DNA of 64,000 nt from Paraburkholderia bannensis NBRC 103871 (GCF_000685015.1 NZ_BAYA01000018.1:1-64000); one strand, 5' to 3'. Shown: positions 38,246 through 47,413, counted from the stretch's first letter. Translations and numbers: made by a program. The notes: generated from the letters alone by a model not told the origin.

Positions 38246-39295
38246 TCAGGCGGCCTGGTTCACCGGCTGTTCGGCCGAACGCAGCCGGTCATAGATTTCG
38301 TTGTAGCGAAGCACCGGTGCATCCATGGCGAGCATGATCATCTTGCTGTCCGGCGAACGGCCGATCAGCTCCTGCTGTGCCTCGATGATGAATTTGTCTT
38401 CCTGAAACGCCGCGTCGGCAATGCCGAAGCAATGTGCCTTGAGATCAGCGCCCTTGGCCCACGGGCCGAAGTTGTAGAAGAACTTCGACTTCGTCGCACT
38501 GACGGGCGTGATCATCTGGTTGGTGCAGCGCGCGAAGATGGGGGCTTCGACGGAACCGTCGCTGCCCATGCGCTCCTGAACGCCGGGCGCGTAGGAATGA
38601 ATCGTCAGGATGAACACGCCGGGAACGAGGAAGGTGCTCACCACGCGGTCGTCGGACGGCACTTCGCCGAAATACGGATTCGACTGACGCCCCGCGTGCC
38701 AGCGGTCGGCCTGCACGCCGCGCTCAAGCACTGCCATGCCTCGTTTCGTTTCGCTCTCTTTCATCAGCTTGAGCGATTTCATGTTGCTGCCGCCGAAGGT
38801 CGATTCGTGCACAAACGGCGCGTGCGAGAGATCCAGCAGATTGTCGGAGATCAGTTCAGCGTTTGCGTCGATGTCGAAGCTCGCGCAGACCATCGCCCAG
38901 TCCGCGTCGTCGGGGCCGATGATCGGCGGAATCAAGGCAGCGTCCGCTTTTTGCGGATCGCCCATCCAGACCCATGCGGCGCCGTGGCGCTCCTCGATCG
39001 GATAGGCACGCACGCAGACTTTGGCCGAAATGCGCTCCTGGCCGGGGATTTCGGTGCAACGGCCGTCGGCGGCAAACTTCAAACCGTGATACATGCAGCG
39101 CAGTTCATCGCCCTCCTTGCGCCCAACGGTCAGCGGCACGAGCCGATGCGGACAGCGGTCTTCCAGTGCGGCCAGCGTGCCATCCGACTTGCGATAAATC
39201 GCAAGCGGCTCGTCCATCACCGTGAATGGCACGATTGCGTCAGCGGAAAAGTCCGCGGCCCATCCCACCATGTACCAGCAGTTGCGAAGGAACAT
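38246..39295 (-). CDS. Rieske oxygenase, vanillate O-demethylase-like large subunit
   Basis: 349 aa. The Rieske [2Fe-2S] site is CPHRLVPL and CMYHGLKF near residues 48-68. The mononuclear iron site has the DLSHAPFVHEST form seen in VanA-type O-demethylases, with the bridging Asp. It starts MFLRNCWYMVGWAADF, also VanA-like. Family members O-demethylate or hydroxylate aromatic acids and need a reductase; the only reductase in the window is at 47414. It is first in its transcription unit, with operator-like repeats 60-90 bp upstream. The ATG follows CAGGAGACAAACG. Confidence 0.9.
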   Translation of the reverse strand: MFLRNCWYMVGWAADFSADAIVPFTVMDEPLAIYRKSDGTLAALEDRCPHRLVPLTVGRKEGDELRCMYHGLKFAADGRCTEIPGQERISAKVCVRAYPIEERHGAAWVWMGDPQKADAALIPPIIGPDDADWAMVCASFDIDANAELISDNLLDLSHAPFVHESTFGGSNMKSLKLMKESETKRGMAVLERGVQADRWHAGRQSNPYFGEVPSDDRVVSTFLVPGVFILTIHSYAPGVQERMGSDGSVEAPIFARCTNQMITPVSATKSKFFYNFGPWAKGADLKAHCFGIADAAFQEDKFIIEAQQELIGRSPDSKMIMLAMDAPVLRYNEIYDRLRSAEQPVNQAA

Positions 39296-39358
39296 CGTTT
39301 GTCTCCTGATCGATTGATGCGGCCCGCCATGACGGCAGAGCCATCGTCGAAATCAACA

Positions 39359-39381
39359 AATAGTATTCAATTTAGTATTCA
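39359..39381. promoter_or_regulatory. Operator-like repeats upstream of the VanA-like gene
   Basis: Two direct copies of TAGTATTCA 12 bp apart; the first, read on the minus strand, is TTGAATACTATT. The same 12 bases occur upstream of the porin gene at 56427-56438, and a close relative at 47253-47271. Probably the site of one of the GntR regulators. Confidence 0.55.
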
Positions 39382-39453
39382 TCATGTTATGCGGAGTCTC
39401 CGGTGAGCACAAGGATGCGCGTCGGGGGGTATACCCGCAAAAAACGATGAAGT

Positions 39454-40239
39454 TCAGAGACCTCGTGCTTCGAGCGAGGCGAGCAGATGGCGTTCGACCT
39501 CAGCGCGATCCGCAAGAAAGCCCGCCAGTAAGGCATCGCGATCCTGTTTCGCGAGCGCTTCAACAAGATGGTGTTCAGGCGTGGCGGGGAACCCGGCGCC
39601 CCACGAAGCCGCCGGTGCAAGCGCGCGGTAGCGATCGGTCTGGCGCATCAGTCGCATGGCCTCCCGCGCGATCACGTGTTCAGGTGAAAGTCCAAAGACG
39701 AACGCATGAAACCGGCCATGCACGCGCAGCCAGTCGGCGCGTGCCGCCACGGCCAGTCCACAATCCAGAATCGCCAGATCGTCTTGCAGAATCCGCAGTT
39801 CAGCCCGCGTAGGCCAGCGCACCGTACGCAATAATTCGGATTCCAGAATTCTTCGGATCAGATAAATCTGCCGCGCCTCGACACTCGAAAGCAATGCAAC
39901 CTGAAACCCACGATTGGGATCGTGTTCCACGGCCGCTTCGGCCACCAGCAACTTCAGGGCTTCGCGAACCGGCGCACGGCTTACACGGAATCGCTCCGCT
40001 AGCTGGAGTTGCGGCAGCGACGCGCCGGGCGCGATCACGCCGTCGTTGATCATCTCGCGAATGCCAGCTGCAATCTGTGACGGCAGATCGGGCGCCCTTC
40101 GGGCGGGCTGAACGGGCCCGTCGGCGAGCGGCTCGTCGTCTGGCGGCGCGCTGGCGCCAGACGTCGTGACCTGAAGCGATTCAATGCGTGCGCCGCGCAG
40201 CAATTCAGCGCTCCCAGTACACGGCGTTTGCCGTGCCAT
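39454..40239 (-). CDS. GntR-family regulator, FCD subfamily
   Basis: 261 aa with an unusual ~45-residue polar N-terminal extension before the winged helix (DLPSQIAAGIREMINDGVIA, LAERFRVSRAPVREALKLL). The FCD helices follow (YLIRRILESELL, FHAFVFGLSPE). The ATG at 40239 lies 35 bp inside the end of the preceding amidohydrolase gene. No other ATG, GTG or TTG is visible before the DNA-binding domain, so the overlap is probably real and couples the two genes. It is likely the local regulator of the minus-strand run starting at 47129. Confidence 0.87.
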   Translation of the reverse strand: MARQTPCTGSAELLRGARIESLQVTTSGASAPPDDEPLADGPVQPARRAPDLPSQIAAGIREMINDGVIAPGASLPQLQLAERFRVSRAPVREALKLLVAEAAVEHDPNRGFQVALLSSVEARQIYLIRRILESELLRTVRWPTRAELRILQDDLAILDCGLAVAARADWLRVHGRFHAFVFGLSPEHVIAREAMRLMRQTDRYRALAPAASWGAGFPATPEHHLVEALAKQDRDALLAGFLADRAEVERHLLASLEARGL

Positions 40240-41053
40240 GCAGCACCTGTTGCTGCTGCGCTTGCGACAACAGGCCCACGGATGCCCGCGCGAGTTCGAC
40301 CATATCGCTGTAGTTGCCTTTGGACTGCGCCACGTCGGAGCCCCACATGACTCGCTGCGCGCCGAAAGCGCTCACGACCTTGGCCACCACGGGCGCGGCA
40401 GGTAGATCCAGCGCTGCCAGCTTGCCGAGGTTGATCATCGAATACAGCAGGTAAACGTTCGGCTGGTCATCGAGTGCGAGCAGCGCTTCGTCCACGCCGT
40501 AGTGGGGCGCACCCGACTCGCCCACGATATTGGAGAAGTGATCGAGCACGACGGGCGTATCGGGGAAGGACTTGAGCACGGGCAGCAGCGCGCGCAACGC
40601 GGCCTCGCGATTCCAGCGGTAGAAGTGCAGGCGCACGGAGCCGCCCAGTTCCGCGACGGTTTCCCACGCGCGCAATGCCGCTTTCGACGAAAACCAGCCC
40701 GGATCCGCGCCTTTGTGCGGCTCGGTCAGCCGAATTCCCACCGAGCCGCGTTCGCGCACCCAGTAACGCACTATTTCGTCGATGTCATCCGCAAGGGCAT
40801 CGACCATGCACAGCGCGCGCAGACGTTCGGGATACGCCGCGGCCGCATCGCAGACGTAATCGTTGTGAAATCCATAAATATGGGCACGTTGCACGGCCAG
40901 CGCGCGCTCCACGCCATTGGCGTCGAGCAGCGCGATCAGCCGTTCGGCAGTGACCGGGTTGTCGAGCGCGCCGTCTTCGAGCGTACCGCTCAATGGAGAC
41001 GGCGGATATCGGCCCACATCGGCGGAAATCAGATGGGCATGACTGTCAATCAT
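40205..41053 (-). CDS. Amidohydrolase family (PF04909-type) metal-dependent hydrolase
   Basis: 282 aa with the TIM-barrel start MIDSHAHLI (His-x-His). Later metal or catalytic positions are LHFYRW, VLDHFSN and WGSDVAQ (Asp). Such enzymes act as hydrolases, hydratases, lactonases or decarboxylases on ring-cleavage products. Here GSVGIRLTEP replaces the GxRL motif common in lactonase-like members. The ATG follows ATGGAGACACC. It is related to, but clearly distinct from, the enzyme at 42246. Confidence 0.87.
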   Translation of the reverse strand: MIDSHAHLISADVGRYPPSPLSGTLEDGALDNPVTAERLIALLDANGVERALAVQRAHIYGFHNDYVCDAAAAYPERLRALCMVDALADDIDEIVRYWVRERGSVGIRLTEPHKGADPGWFSSKAALRAWETVAELGGSVRLHFYRWNREAALRALLPVLKSFPDTPVVLDHFSNIVGESGAPHYGVDEALLALDDQPNVYLLYSMINLGKLAALDLPAAPVVAKVVSAFGAQRVMWGSDVAQSKGNYSDMVELARASVGLLSQAQQQQVLHGTANAVYWER

Positions 41054-41107
41054 GGTGTCTCCATGGCATGTTGTGTTCGGTTTGCGTGTTGCTAGAGGTG
41101 CCCGGGC

Positions 41108-42211
41108 TTAGCGCCACGGGTCTACGCATACATGGATTGCGCCTTCGATGCCTCGCCCGGCCGTCGCGAGAATCGCCTCGTGGGTCTGCGCCAGTCCGAA
41201 CGTGTGCGAGCACACCTCGTCGAGCGGATAACGGCCCGACGCGATATAGCGCAAAGCAAGCTCGACGGCGGCGTAGCTGCGCCCGCGCGGAGCGCGCACC
41301 GTCAGATAGCGCTTCTTGATTTCACCGATCGGCACCTGCTGATGCAGGCCATTCAGGCTCAGCCACGCACCCTTGGCGGCGAGCGCGATGGCCTGTGCGG
41401 CCACCGAGCCATCGGGGTCGCCCGTGGTATCGACCACCACGTCGACGCCCCGCCCGTTCGTCACGCGCATGACCTCGGCTTCGAGATTCTGGTCTTGCAC
41501 GTCGATGGCGTGATCCGCGCCCATGCGCAGTGACAGGTCGAGGCGGCTTCGATCGCGTGTCATGCCCGCGAGGATGACCGTGAGCGAGCCAGCAGCCTTC
41601 GCGGCGAGCACGCAACCCAGACCCTGCTGGCCCGGCCCGAATACCAGCACGGTTTTGCCCGGCCCCGCACCGCCATCATTGCAGGCCCATTGCACGCCAT
41701 TGCCGAATGGCACGGCGAGCGTGGCGTGCGTCGCCGGCATATCGTCAGGAATACGATGCATGACGGTATTAAGTGGCAAATACATGTACTGCGCGTAACC
41801 ACCCCACAGATGCGGTGCGATCTCGCAGGTTGACATGCCGAAGCGCAGCGTATTCAGACGATCCTTGACGTTGAAAAAGTCGACTTCCATGCACAGACGA
41901 AAATCGCCCTTCATGCACCACTCGCAGTGCCAGCACGGCAGATATTCGTGCAGTGCCACGCGATCGCCAGCCTTCACCCCCCAGCGCCGCGCCGCGACCG
42001 GCCCGACGGCTTCCAGCGTGCCGACGTTCTCGTGACCCATGATCAGCGGCGCGTGATCGGGCTTGCGGTAGACCTCCGGGTCGCTGCCGCCCACACCGCT
42101 CGCTTCCACGCGCAGAATGCCCGTATCGGACTTCAGGTCGGGATAGTCGAACTGGCGCAGTTCGGTTGTTTCCGCAGCAGTCTTGACCGCCGCCCACACT
42201 TTCTTTGACAT
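41108..42211 (-). CDS. Zinc-dependent alcohol dehydrogenase (MDR family)
   Basis: 367 aa from the ATG at 42211 (CTGGAGACAAGCG upstream). Catalytic zinc residues appear in GGSDPEVY (Ser in place of the usual Cys) and GHENVGTLEAVG. Structural-zinc cysteines are CWHCEWCMKGDFRLC. The NAD(P) fold is VLVFGPGQQGLGC. It oxidises an alcohol or reduces an aldehyde or ketone intermediate of the locus. The Ser where most family members have Cys as first zinc ligand is odd and may change metal use. Confidence 0.9.
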   Translation of the reverse strand: MSKKVWAAVKTAAETTELRQFDYPDLKSDTGILRVEASGVGGSDPEVYRKPDHAPLIMGHENVGTLEAVGPVAARRWGVKAGDRVALHEYLPCWHCEWCMKGDFRLCMEVDFFNVKDRLNTLRFGMSTCEIAPHLWGGYAQYMYLPLNTVMHRIPDDMPATHATLAVPFGNGVQWACNDGGAGPGKTVLVFGPGQQGLGCVLAAKAAGSLTVILAGMTRDRSRLDLSLRMGADHAIDVQDQNLEAEVMRVTNGRGVDVVVDTTGDPDGSVAAQAIALAAKGAWLSLNGLHQQVPIGEIKKRYLTVRAPRGRSYAAVELALRYIASGRYPLDEVCSHTFGLAQTHEAILATAGRGIEGAIHVCVDPWR

Positions 42212-42245
42212 CGCTTGTCTCCAGTCCAGATTGTTCTCGCCACAT

Positions 42246-43040
42246 TCAGCGCGCACGAAATACCCGCAGCGCGTTGTGACAGAAAATGTCGTCCAGCGCC
42301 TGCGCCGACTGCCCAGCCAGACTCTGCATAGCGAACTTCAGCGCATTGCCGTAGCCCTCGCGTGCACTCACCACGGGGAAATCGCTGCCCCACATCAGGC
42401 GTCGCGCGCCGAATGCCACCAGCGCCTGCTCCACCAGCGGATGGCTGCGCCCGCCGAACGGCTCGCCATCGCGCAGTGCCGTGGGCGAGCGCGGCATGAG
42501 TTCGCCCATGCCGGGCAACTTCAGCATGACGTTCGGCAAACGTGCGAGGCTGAACACGGCTAGCCGCAGCGCTAACGCTTCGTCGGTATCGACGGGCGCA
42601 CTCGACCCGCCAAGGTGTTCGAGCACGACGGTGATTTCCGGCAACGCGGCAAGCAGCCCGGCAAACGCGGGGGCGGCAAAAGCCTCCGCCGATCCCACGC
42701 AGCTCACGGGCAAGCCACATCGCTGCGCGGCGCGCCATACGTCAGGCAGCGTGCCGTCGGGCAGGCACGCACCGGGGCGCAGACGCACCCCGGCCGCGCC
42801 CGCGTGCGCCAGACGCTCCACTGTTGCGCCAGCCTCGGGCGCCTGCGCATCCACCCATACGACACTCAGGAATCGCTCGCCGTAACGCGAAACGCAAGCT
42901 TGCTGATAGCCGTTGTCGACCTGCCCGATCATCTGGGTGAGCACGGCGGTTTCGACGCCATGCCGGTCCATGTGATGCAGCAGTGTCTCGACGGGCTCGT
43001 ACCAGCACGGCGAGACATGCGCATGGCTATCGACGATCAT
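42246..43040 (-). CDS. Amidohydrolase family (PF04909-type) metal-dependent hydrolase
   Basis: 264 aa from the ATG at 43040, preceded by CGGAGGCGGCG. Barrel motifs: VDSHAHVSP (His-x-His), AGVRLRPGA, VLEHLGG (His) and WGSDFPV (Asp), as in 2-pyrone-4,6-dicarboxylate hydrolase and related lactonases (LigI group). In a 4,5-cleavage pathway a pyrone dicarboxylate lactonase would fit, but the match is at family level only. It starts 17 bp after the Rieske gene and lies 35 bp before the alcohol dehydrogenase. Confidence 0.87.
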   Translation of the reverse strand: MIVDSHAHVSPCWYEPVETLLHHMDRHGVETAVLTQMIGQVDNGYQQACVSRYGERFLSVVWVDAQAPEAGATVERLAHAGAAGVRLRPGACLPDGTLPDVWRAAQRCGLPVSCVGSAEAFAAPAFAGLLAALPEITVVLEHLGGSSAPVDTDEALALRLAVFSLARLPNVMLKLPGMGELMPRSPTALRDGEPFGGRSHPLVEQALVAFGARRLMWGSDFPVVSAREGYGNALKFAMQSLAGQSAQALDDIFCHNALRVFRAR

Positions 43041-43057
43041 CGCCGCCTCCGGGCGCA

Positions 43058-44311
43058 TCACGCAGTCAGCGCTACATCGGGATTGAGCGGCACTTCCTGC
43101 TTCCAGGTGCGCTCGCTGGAGAAGATCACGGTGGCCGCGCGAATCTGCTGCCAGGGGATCGGCGCGCTCAGCACGAGCGGAACCTCGTTGCGCTCGGCAA
43201 GCGCCCGCGCCGTGCGGATCATCTGACGCCGCCACGCGACCACGGCCACGTCGGAGGTGCCCAGATGCTCTTTGGTGCGATCGAGGATGCGGCCCTGCGT
43301 TTCGCTGACCGCGTGATCCTGGGTGAGAATGCCTTTGATGCCCGACATCGACGCGGTCTTCATCGCGTCGCGGTCCTGCTCGTACCAGTTGTCGATATTG
43401 AGCTTCTTGCGGAAGTGTTCATCGACCCAATGACCGCCCTCTTCGATACGGTAAGCCACGTCGACCGGCTGCGTTTCGTCGAAGAACCACTGGATATGCC
43501 AGGTCGATTCGTCGTCACGCGGCACGAAGGCATTGGCCATACGCCGATTCTTTCGCACACCGAAGCCATCGGGCGGAATCAAAGTGAAGAATGGCAACAC
43601 CACTTCCGTTACACGCGCGTGCAGTTTTCCTTCCTCGCGGAAATTACGCACGCCGGCATAGCGCAAGCCATATTTCGTGTATTCGACTTCGATCTTCGGT
43701 TGCAGATCGCGTTCGTGGTCGTACTTCGCAGGCGCACTCCACGGCTGCTCGCGATGCAGCACGCCCGCGTGCGCCGAATCGATCGTGCCTTCCACCGCCT
43801 GCGCGTAATTGCAGTCTTCGAGCACTTTGAACGGCACGACGTTCTGAGCCGGATAAGCGAGAAATTCGAATTCCGGGAAGGCGGGCGTATGCGCTGCGTC
43901 GCCCATATACGTCCAGATCACGCCCGCGACTTCGCGCGTGGGATAAGCCAGTGCGCGAATCCGCGAGCAGAACGCCGATCCCGCCGGTTCGGTCGGCGTA
44001 TCGAGACAGGTGCCATCGGTGGCGAACTTCCAGCCGTGATACAGGCAGCGCAGGCCACCCTCGGAATTGTCGCCCAGCGCGAGCGAAGCGCGACGATGCG
44101 GACACTGTTCGTCGAGCAGACCGACCTTGCCGTCGGTATCGCGAAACGCGACCAGATCTTCGCCCAGCAGGCGCAACCGCACCGGTTTGCCGCCGGGTTC
44201 ACTGATTTCGGAGGCGAGCAGCGCCGGAATCCAGAATCGGCGGATCAGATCGCCTGTGGGCGTGCCACGGCCGACCTGCGTGAGAATCGTGTTGTCTTCG
44301 CGAGAAAGCAT
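43058..44311 (-). CDS. Rieske oxygenase, phthalate 4,5-dioxygenase-like large subunit
   Basis: 417 aa. It starts MLSREDNTILTQVGRGTPTG, with DLIRRFWIPALLASE, the typical N-terminus of phthalate 4,5-dioxygenase and 3-chlorobenzoate dioxygenase-like oxygenases. The Rieske site is CPHRRASL and CLYHGWKF; the iron site includes EGTIDSAHAGVLH. The reductase encoded divergently at 47414 is of the matching flavin-2Fe2S type. Substrates in this family are aromatic carboxylates, phenoxybenzoates and related compounds. The ATG follows AAGGAGACACC. Confidence 0.92.
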   Translation of the reverse strand: MLSREDNTILTQVGRGTPTGDLIRRFWIPALLASEISEPGGKPVRLRLLGEDLVAFRDTDGKVGLLDEQCPHRRASLALGDNSEGGLRCLYHGWKFATDGTCLDTPTEPAGSAFCSRIRALAYPTREVAGVIWTYMGDAAHTPAFPEFEFLAYPAQNVVPFKVLEDCNYAQAVEGTIDSAHAGVLHREQPWSAPAKYDHERDLQPKIEVEYTKYGLRYAGVRNFREEGKLHARVTEVVLPFFTLIPPDGFGVRKNRRMANAFVPRDDESTWHIQWFFDETQPVDVAYRIEEGGHWVDEHFRKKLNIDNWYEQDRDAMKTASMSGIKGILTQDHAVSETQGRILDRTKEHLGTSDVAVVAWRRQMIRTARALAERNEVPLVLSAPIPWQQIRAATVIFSSERTWKQEVPLNPDVALTA

Positions 44312-44377
44312 GGTGTCTCCTTGCCTGCATTGAATGGGGAATGTGGGGAACGCCTGCCGGTGGTCCGGCCGGCGTGA

Positions 44378-44716
44378 TCAAATCAGCGCGATGGCCTGGT
44401 TCAGCCGCTCGCAGGCGGCCACGGTGTCGGCGTCGTTACCCACCAGATCGTGGGCTTCGATCACGAGTTCGCGCAGCCTCAGCAAACGCTGCAATTGCGC
44501 GTCGACCAGACCCGTGCGCGCGGCCGCCGCGACGTCGGCGTCCAGCAAACGCCAGACTTCATCGAGTTCGGACTCGCGGTAGATCATGTGTTCGATCTCC
44601 CTCGAAGCGCCGATGCGTCCGGCCAGTTCGCGCAACGTCGCAACCGTGTAGTTGTCGATGGAGGTGAGATCGTCGACGTAGCGCGCGGCACCGGTATTGA
44701 GGTCTTGAAGCGTCAT
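44378..44716 (-). CDS. Conserved-looking hypothetical helical protein in catabolic run
   Basis: 112 aa, acidic, predicted almost entirely helical, with no signal or membrane segment. I recognise no domain. It lies 15 bp after the flavin monooxygenase and 66 bp before the Rieske gene, all co-oriented. Coding is supported by tight spacing and a GGAGC site. It could be a small accessory or stabilising subunit of one of the oxygenases, but nothing in the sequence shows this. Confidence 0.65.
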   Translation of the reverse strand: MTLQDLNTGAARYVDDLTSIDNYTVATLRELAGRIGASREIEHMIYRESELDEVWRLLDADVAAAARTGLVDAQLQRLLRLRELVIEAHDLVGNDADTVAACERLNQAIALI

Positions 44717-44731
44717 GACGATGCTCCGTTT

Positions 44732-45967
44732 CTAGCGGCCCTTCGGGCCAAATTTCGACGGCGGCAGATCGAGCGCGACGCGGCCGTAATTCGTCATCGC
44801 GCTATCCCACGTAAAGGCGAAGTGCTGCGCCGCCGAATTCGTGTCGCGCCAGACGCGCTGCAGTTCGGACGTGTTGTAGATGCCCGTGCCGCCCGCCGCC
44901 TCGAACAGACTGTTGACGGCCTTGCGCGCCGTTTGCGCCGCGTAGGCCCAGTCGCGCGGCACGCGTGCCCATTCGAGTGCCGAGATGGCTTTCGGATCGT
45001 CCGCCGTGTCGACACGGCGTGCATCCTCGCGCACCAGCGCAAAGGCCGCATCGACTTCGGCAACGGCCAGGGCGAGCCGCGCCATCGTGGCCGACTGCTC
45101 CGCCATCTGCTCGCTATCGAATGACTTGAGGCGCGGCGCCAACCCTTCCGAAAACGAACGGATCGCCGCGCGCGCCATGCCAAGCGGCGCGCCGATCAAC
45201 GAAAAGGGCGTCACGTTCTGGAACGGCATGCGATAGATTGGCGCCCTGACCGATCCCGCCGTTGCCTCCTGGCCCGACATCATCTCCTTGACCGATACCG
45301 AGCGGTGCGCGGGAATAGACGCTTCGGCGATGCGGATCGAACGGCTACCCGTCCCGCGCATGCCAGCGGTGTGCCAGTCGTCGACGATCTCGATATCCGC
45401 GCGCGGCACCACGAAAAAGCGCGGCTCGGGCGGCGCGTTCTCGCGCTGCACCGCATTGCCGACGATCACCCATTGCGCGTGATCGATGCCCGAGCAGAAG
45501 CGACCATCACCGTTGACAAGACGGTAGCCGCCCTCCACTTCCGTGACCGTGCCGCCGAGGCGAAACACGGTTGCCGTCAGGGTGCGGGCGTCGCCCATAT
45601 CGCCCAGAACATCACGCTGGGCTTCGAGCGGAAAGAGATTGAGCATCCAGCTATGGCCTGCAAGCACGCCGTAGACCCAGCCCGTGGAACCGCACGCCGA
45701 GGCGATTTCCGCGGTCACTTCTACGAGGGTTGCGAAGCCGAGTTCCGAGCCGCCGAAACGTTTGGGCGTCACGACATTGAAGAGGCCGGATTCGCGCAAT
45801 TCGGCGATGGTCTCGGCTGGCACGATGCGGTCGGCTTCCGTGCGTGCCGCGCGCGACCGGATGCGTTCGTGCAGAGCGCGTGCGCAAGCAATGGCATCCT
45901 CATGATTATCGAGGCGCGGCAACGTATTGGACTCCTGAGCAATGGAATTCGCAGGGGATGTGTTCAC
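44732..45967 (-). CDS. Group D flavin-dependent monooxygenase (acyl-CoA dehydrogenase fold, HsaA/HpaH-like)
   Basis: 411 aa from a GTG at 45967, chosen because GGAGACAC precedes it; an upstream ATG at 46018 has none. The acyl-CoA dehydrogenase fold is visible: VVTPKRFGGSELGF, IASACGSTGWVYGV, the flavin-contact strands, and EAAGGTGIYNTSELQRVWRD near the C-terminus. The last is typical of two-component hydroxylases and not of CoA dehydrogenases. These use reduced flavin from a separate reductase; an HpaC-like reductase is encoded at 52614. Expected role: ortho-hydroxylation of a phenol to give a catechol for the extradiol dioxygenase. Confidence 0.87.
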   Translation of the reverse strand: MNTSPANSIAQESNTLPRLDNHEDAIACARALHERIRSRAARTEADRIVPAETIAELRESGLFNVVTPKRFGGSELGFATLVEVTAEIASACGSTGWVYGVLAGHSWMLNLFPLEAQRDVLGDMGDARTLTATVFRLGGTVTEVEGGYRLVNGDGRFCSGIDHAQWVIVGNAVQRENAPPEPRFFVVPRADIEIVDDWHTAGMRGTGSRSIRIAEASIPAHRSVSVKEMMSGQEATAGSVRAPIYRMPFQNVTPFSLIGAPLGMARAAIRSFSEGLAPRLKSFDSEQMAEQSATMARLALAVAEVDAAFALVREDARRVDTADDPKAISALEWARVPRDWAYAAQTARKAVNSLFEAAGGTGIYNTSELQRVWRDTNSAAQHFAFTWDSAMTNYGRVALDLPPSKFGPKGR

Positions 45968-45989
45968 AATGTGTCTCCTCAGTGATGAA

Positions 45990-47129
45990 TCAGGCGCCCG
46001 CGCGCATCTTGTCTTCAACCTTTTCGCGCGCGGCTACGTCCAGGAACCAGCGATAGTGGCCGCCCTTCGAGATGGGCGGCAATCCGGTCGCGACGGTGTA
46101 CCAGTTCGCGCCGTCGTCTTCGCTCGCATAAACTTCGCCGGTCGCCGTGCCTGCAATCAGCATGATCCGGTCGTCCCAGTGATAGAGGCCCATGCCTTCG
46201 ATATTGCCGACAATCTCCTCAGGCAGACCGTTGCGGATGGGTTGCCAGGTCACGCCGCCATCGATGCTGCGCAACACCTTCGCGTCGGCGCTGCGGCGTG
46301 CGGCCCACTCGCGCGGCGCGTTGCCCGGGCCGCCGAGATACAGCACGTTCTCGTCACGCGGATCGATGAACATCGCGTCGGGGTAACCGATCGCATCGGC
46401 GCGCGTCATCAGGTGCGTCCAGCTTTCGCCCGCATCCGCGCTGTAGTGCAGTCCTTCGCCGCCGCACATGAAAAGCTGCGCGGGGTTCGAGCGGCGGATC
46501 AGCACGCGATGGTTGTCGTGATAGAACTTGTCCTGCTCGGATTCGTAGCTGCGCGGCTCGGTCCATGTGCGTCCGTCGTCTACGGTCTTGAGCAATGCGC
46601 CCTGCTCGATACAGACGTAGAGCGTTTGCGGCTCATCGGGATGAAACGCCACGTTCTTGACGTGCGCGATGTGCGGCGGGGGCGGAAACTCCCATCGCTC
46701 CTGACCTGGCACTTCGAGCATCGCGCTCACCTCGGTCCATCGCTTGCCCAGATCGTCGCTGCGATAAAGCGCGGAAGGCTCCGTACCCGCATAGAGCACC
46801 ACGCCTTGCGCACGCGGTTGCGCGGCCAGCGTATAGATATGCGCGCTCTTGATGCCTTCAGAGCACGGTTTCCAGTTCACGCCCAGATCCTCGCTCACCC
46901 AGAGGCCGCCGTTGCCATGCGCACCGGCAAACAACAACCTCGACTCCGGCTCGTAGAGCAACGCGCTCACATGCAGATGTTCCAGCGCCGTGCGCGTCAA
47001 GCGCCAGGTGTCGGACTCATCGCTACGCCCGAACACCTGCATGCCACGCAAGGTCGCAACCAGCAGCGTTGTGGCCGGGCCTTCGCCGTGGGTCACCGTG
47101 CCGCCGTTACAAGACAGGATTGCGATCAA
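45990..47129 (-). CDS. BNR/sortilin-like beta-propeller protein
   Basis: 379 aa from a TTG at 47129, which has AGGAGGAGAAGGAA just upstream. It shows repeated SxDxGxxW blades: VSEDLGVNWKP, RSDDLGKRWTE, KTVDDGRTWTE, YSADAGESWTH, RSIDGGVTWQP and ASEDDGANWYT, i.e. six BNR-type Asp-box repeats. No signal peptide is evident, so it appears cytoplasmic. Propellers of this kind appear as glycosidases, lactonase-like enzymes and assembly factors (Ycf48). It is the first gene of the oxygenase run, so an enzyme or chaperone role in the pathway is likely but unproven. Confidence 0.85.
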   Translation of the reverse strand: MIAILSCNGGTVTHGEGPATTLLVATLRGMQVFGRSDESDTWRLTRTALEHLHVSALLYEPESRLLFAGAHGNGGLWVSEDLGVNWKPCSEGIKSAHIYTLAAQPRAQGVVLYAGTEPSALYRSDDLGKRWTEVSAMLEVPGQERWEFPPPPHIAHVKNVAFHPDEPQTLYVCIEQGALLKTVDDGRTWTEPRSYESEQDKFYHDNHRVLIRRSNPAQLFMCGGEGLHYSADAGESWTHLMTRADAIGYPDAMFIDPRDENVLYLGGPGNAPREWAARRSADAKVLRSIDGGVTWQPIRNGLPEEIVGNIEGMGLYHWDDRIMLIAGTATGEVYASEDDGANWYTVATGLPPISKGGHYRWFLDVAAREKVEDKMRAGA

Positions 47130-47252
47130 TTCCTTCTCCTCCTATGGATGCGCCTCGACGAAGCTCAGTGCCCGTCCCAACGCGGTTGACCCATTTCGGA
47201 ATCCTCGGGATTTCCCTCGCCTGGATTCTTTGACTTTTTTCTTGTTAGTCGA

Positions 47253-47271
47253 AATAATATGCAAAAAAGAA
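47253..47271. promoter_or_regulatory. Operator-like site in the divergent promoter of the catabolic locus
   Basis: Read on the minus strand this is TTCTTTTTTGCATATTATT. It parallels TTCTTTTTTGAATACTATT at 56420-56438 before the porin gene, differing at two positions. It lies in the 284-bp gap between the divergently transcribed propeller and reductase genes, where one regulator could control both arms. The rest of the gap shows no gene. Confidence 0.5.
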
Positions 47272-47413
47272 TTTCGAGTCAACAAACTCACCGCGACGAC
47301 AACCGGCTGCCGGTTTTGAGCGATGGAGAGATCGAGATGGCGCGTGTTAGCCGACGTTGCTGGATTCGGCGGCGCCAGACGATCGAAATGGACAACTGGA
47401 AACGGAGACAGCC

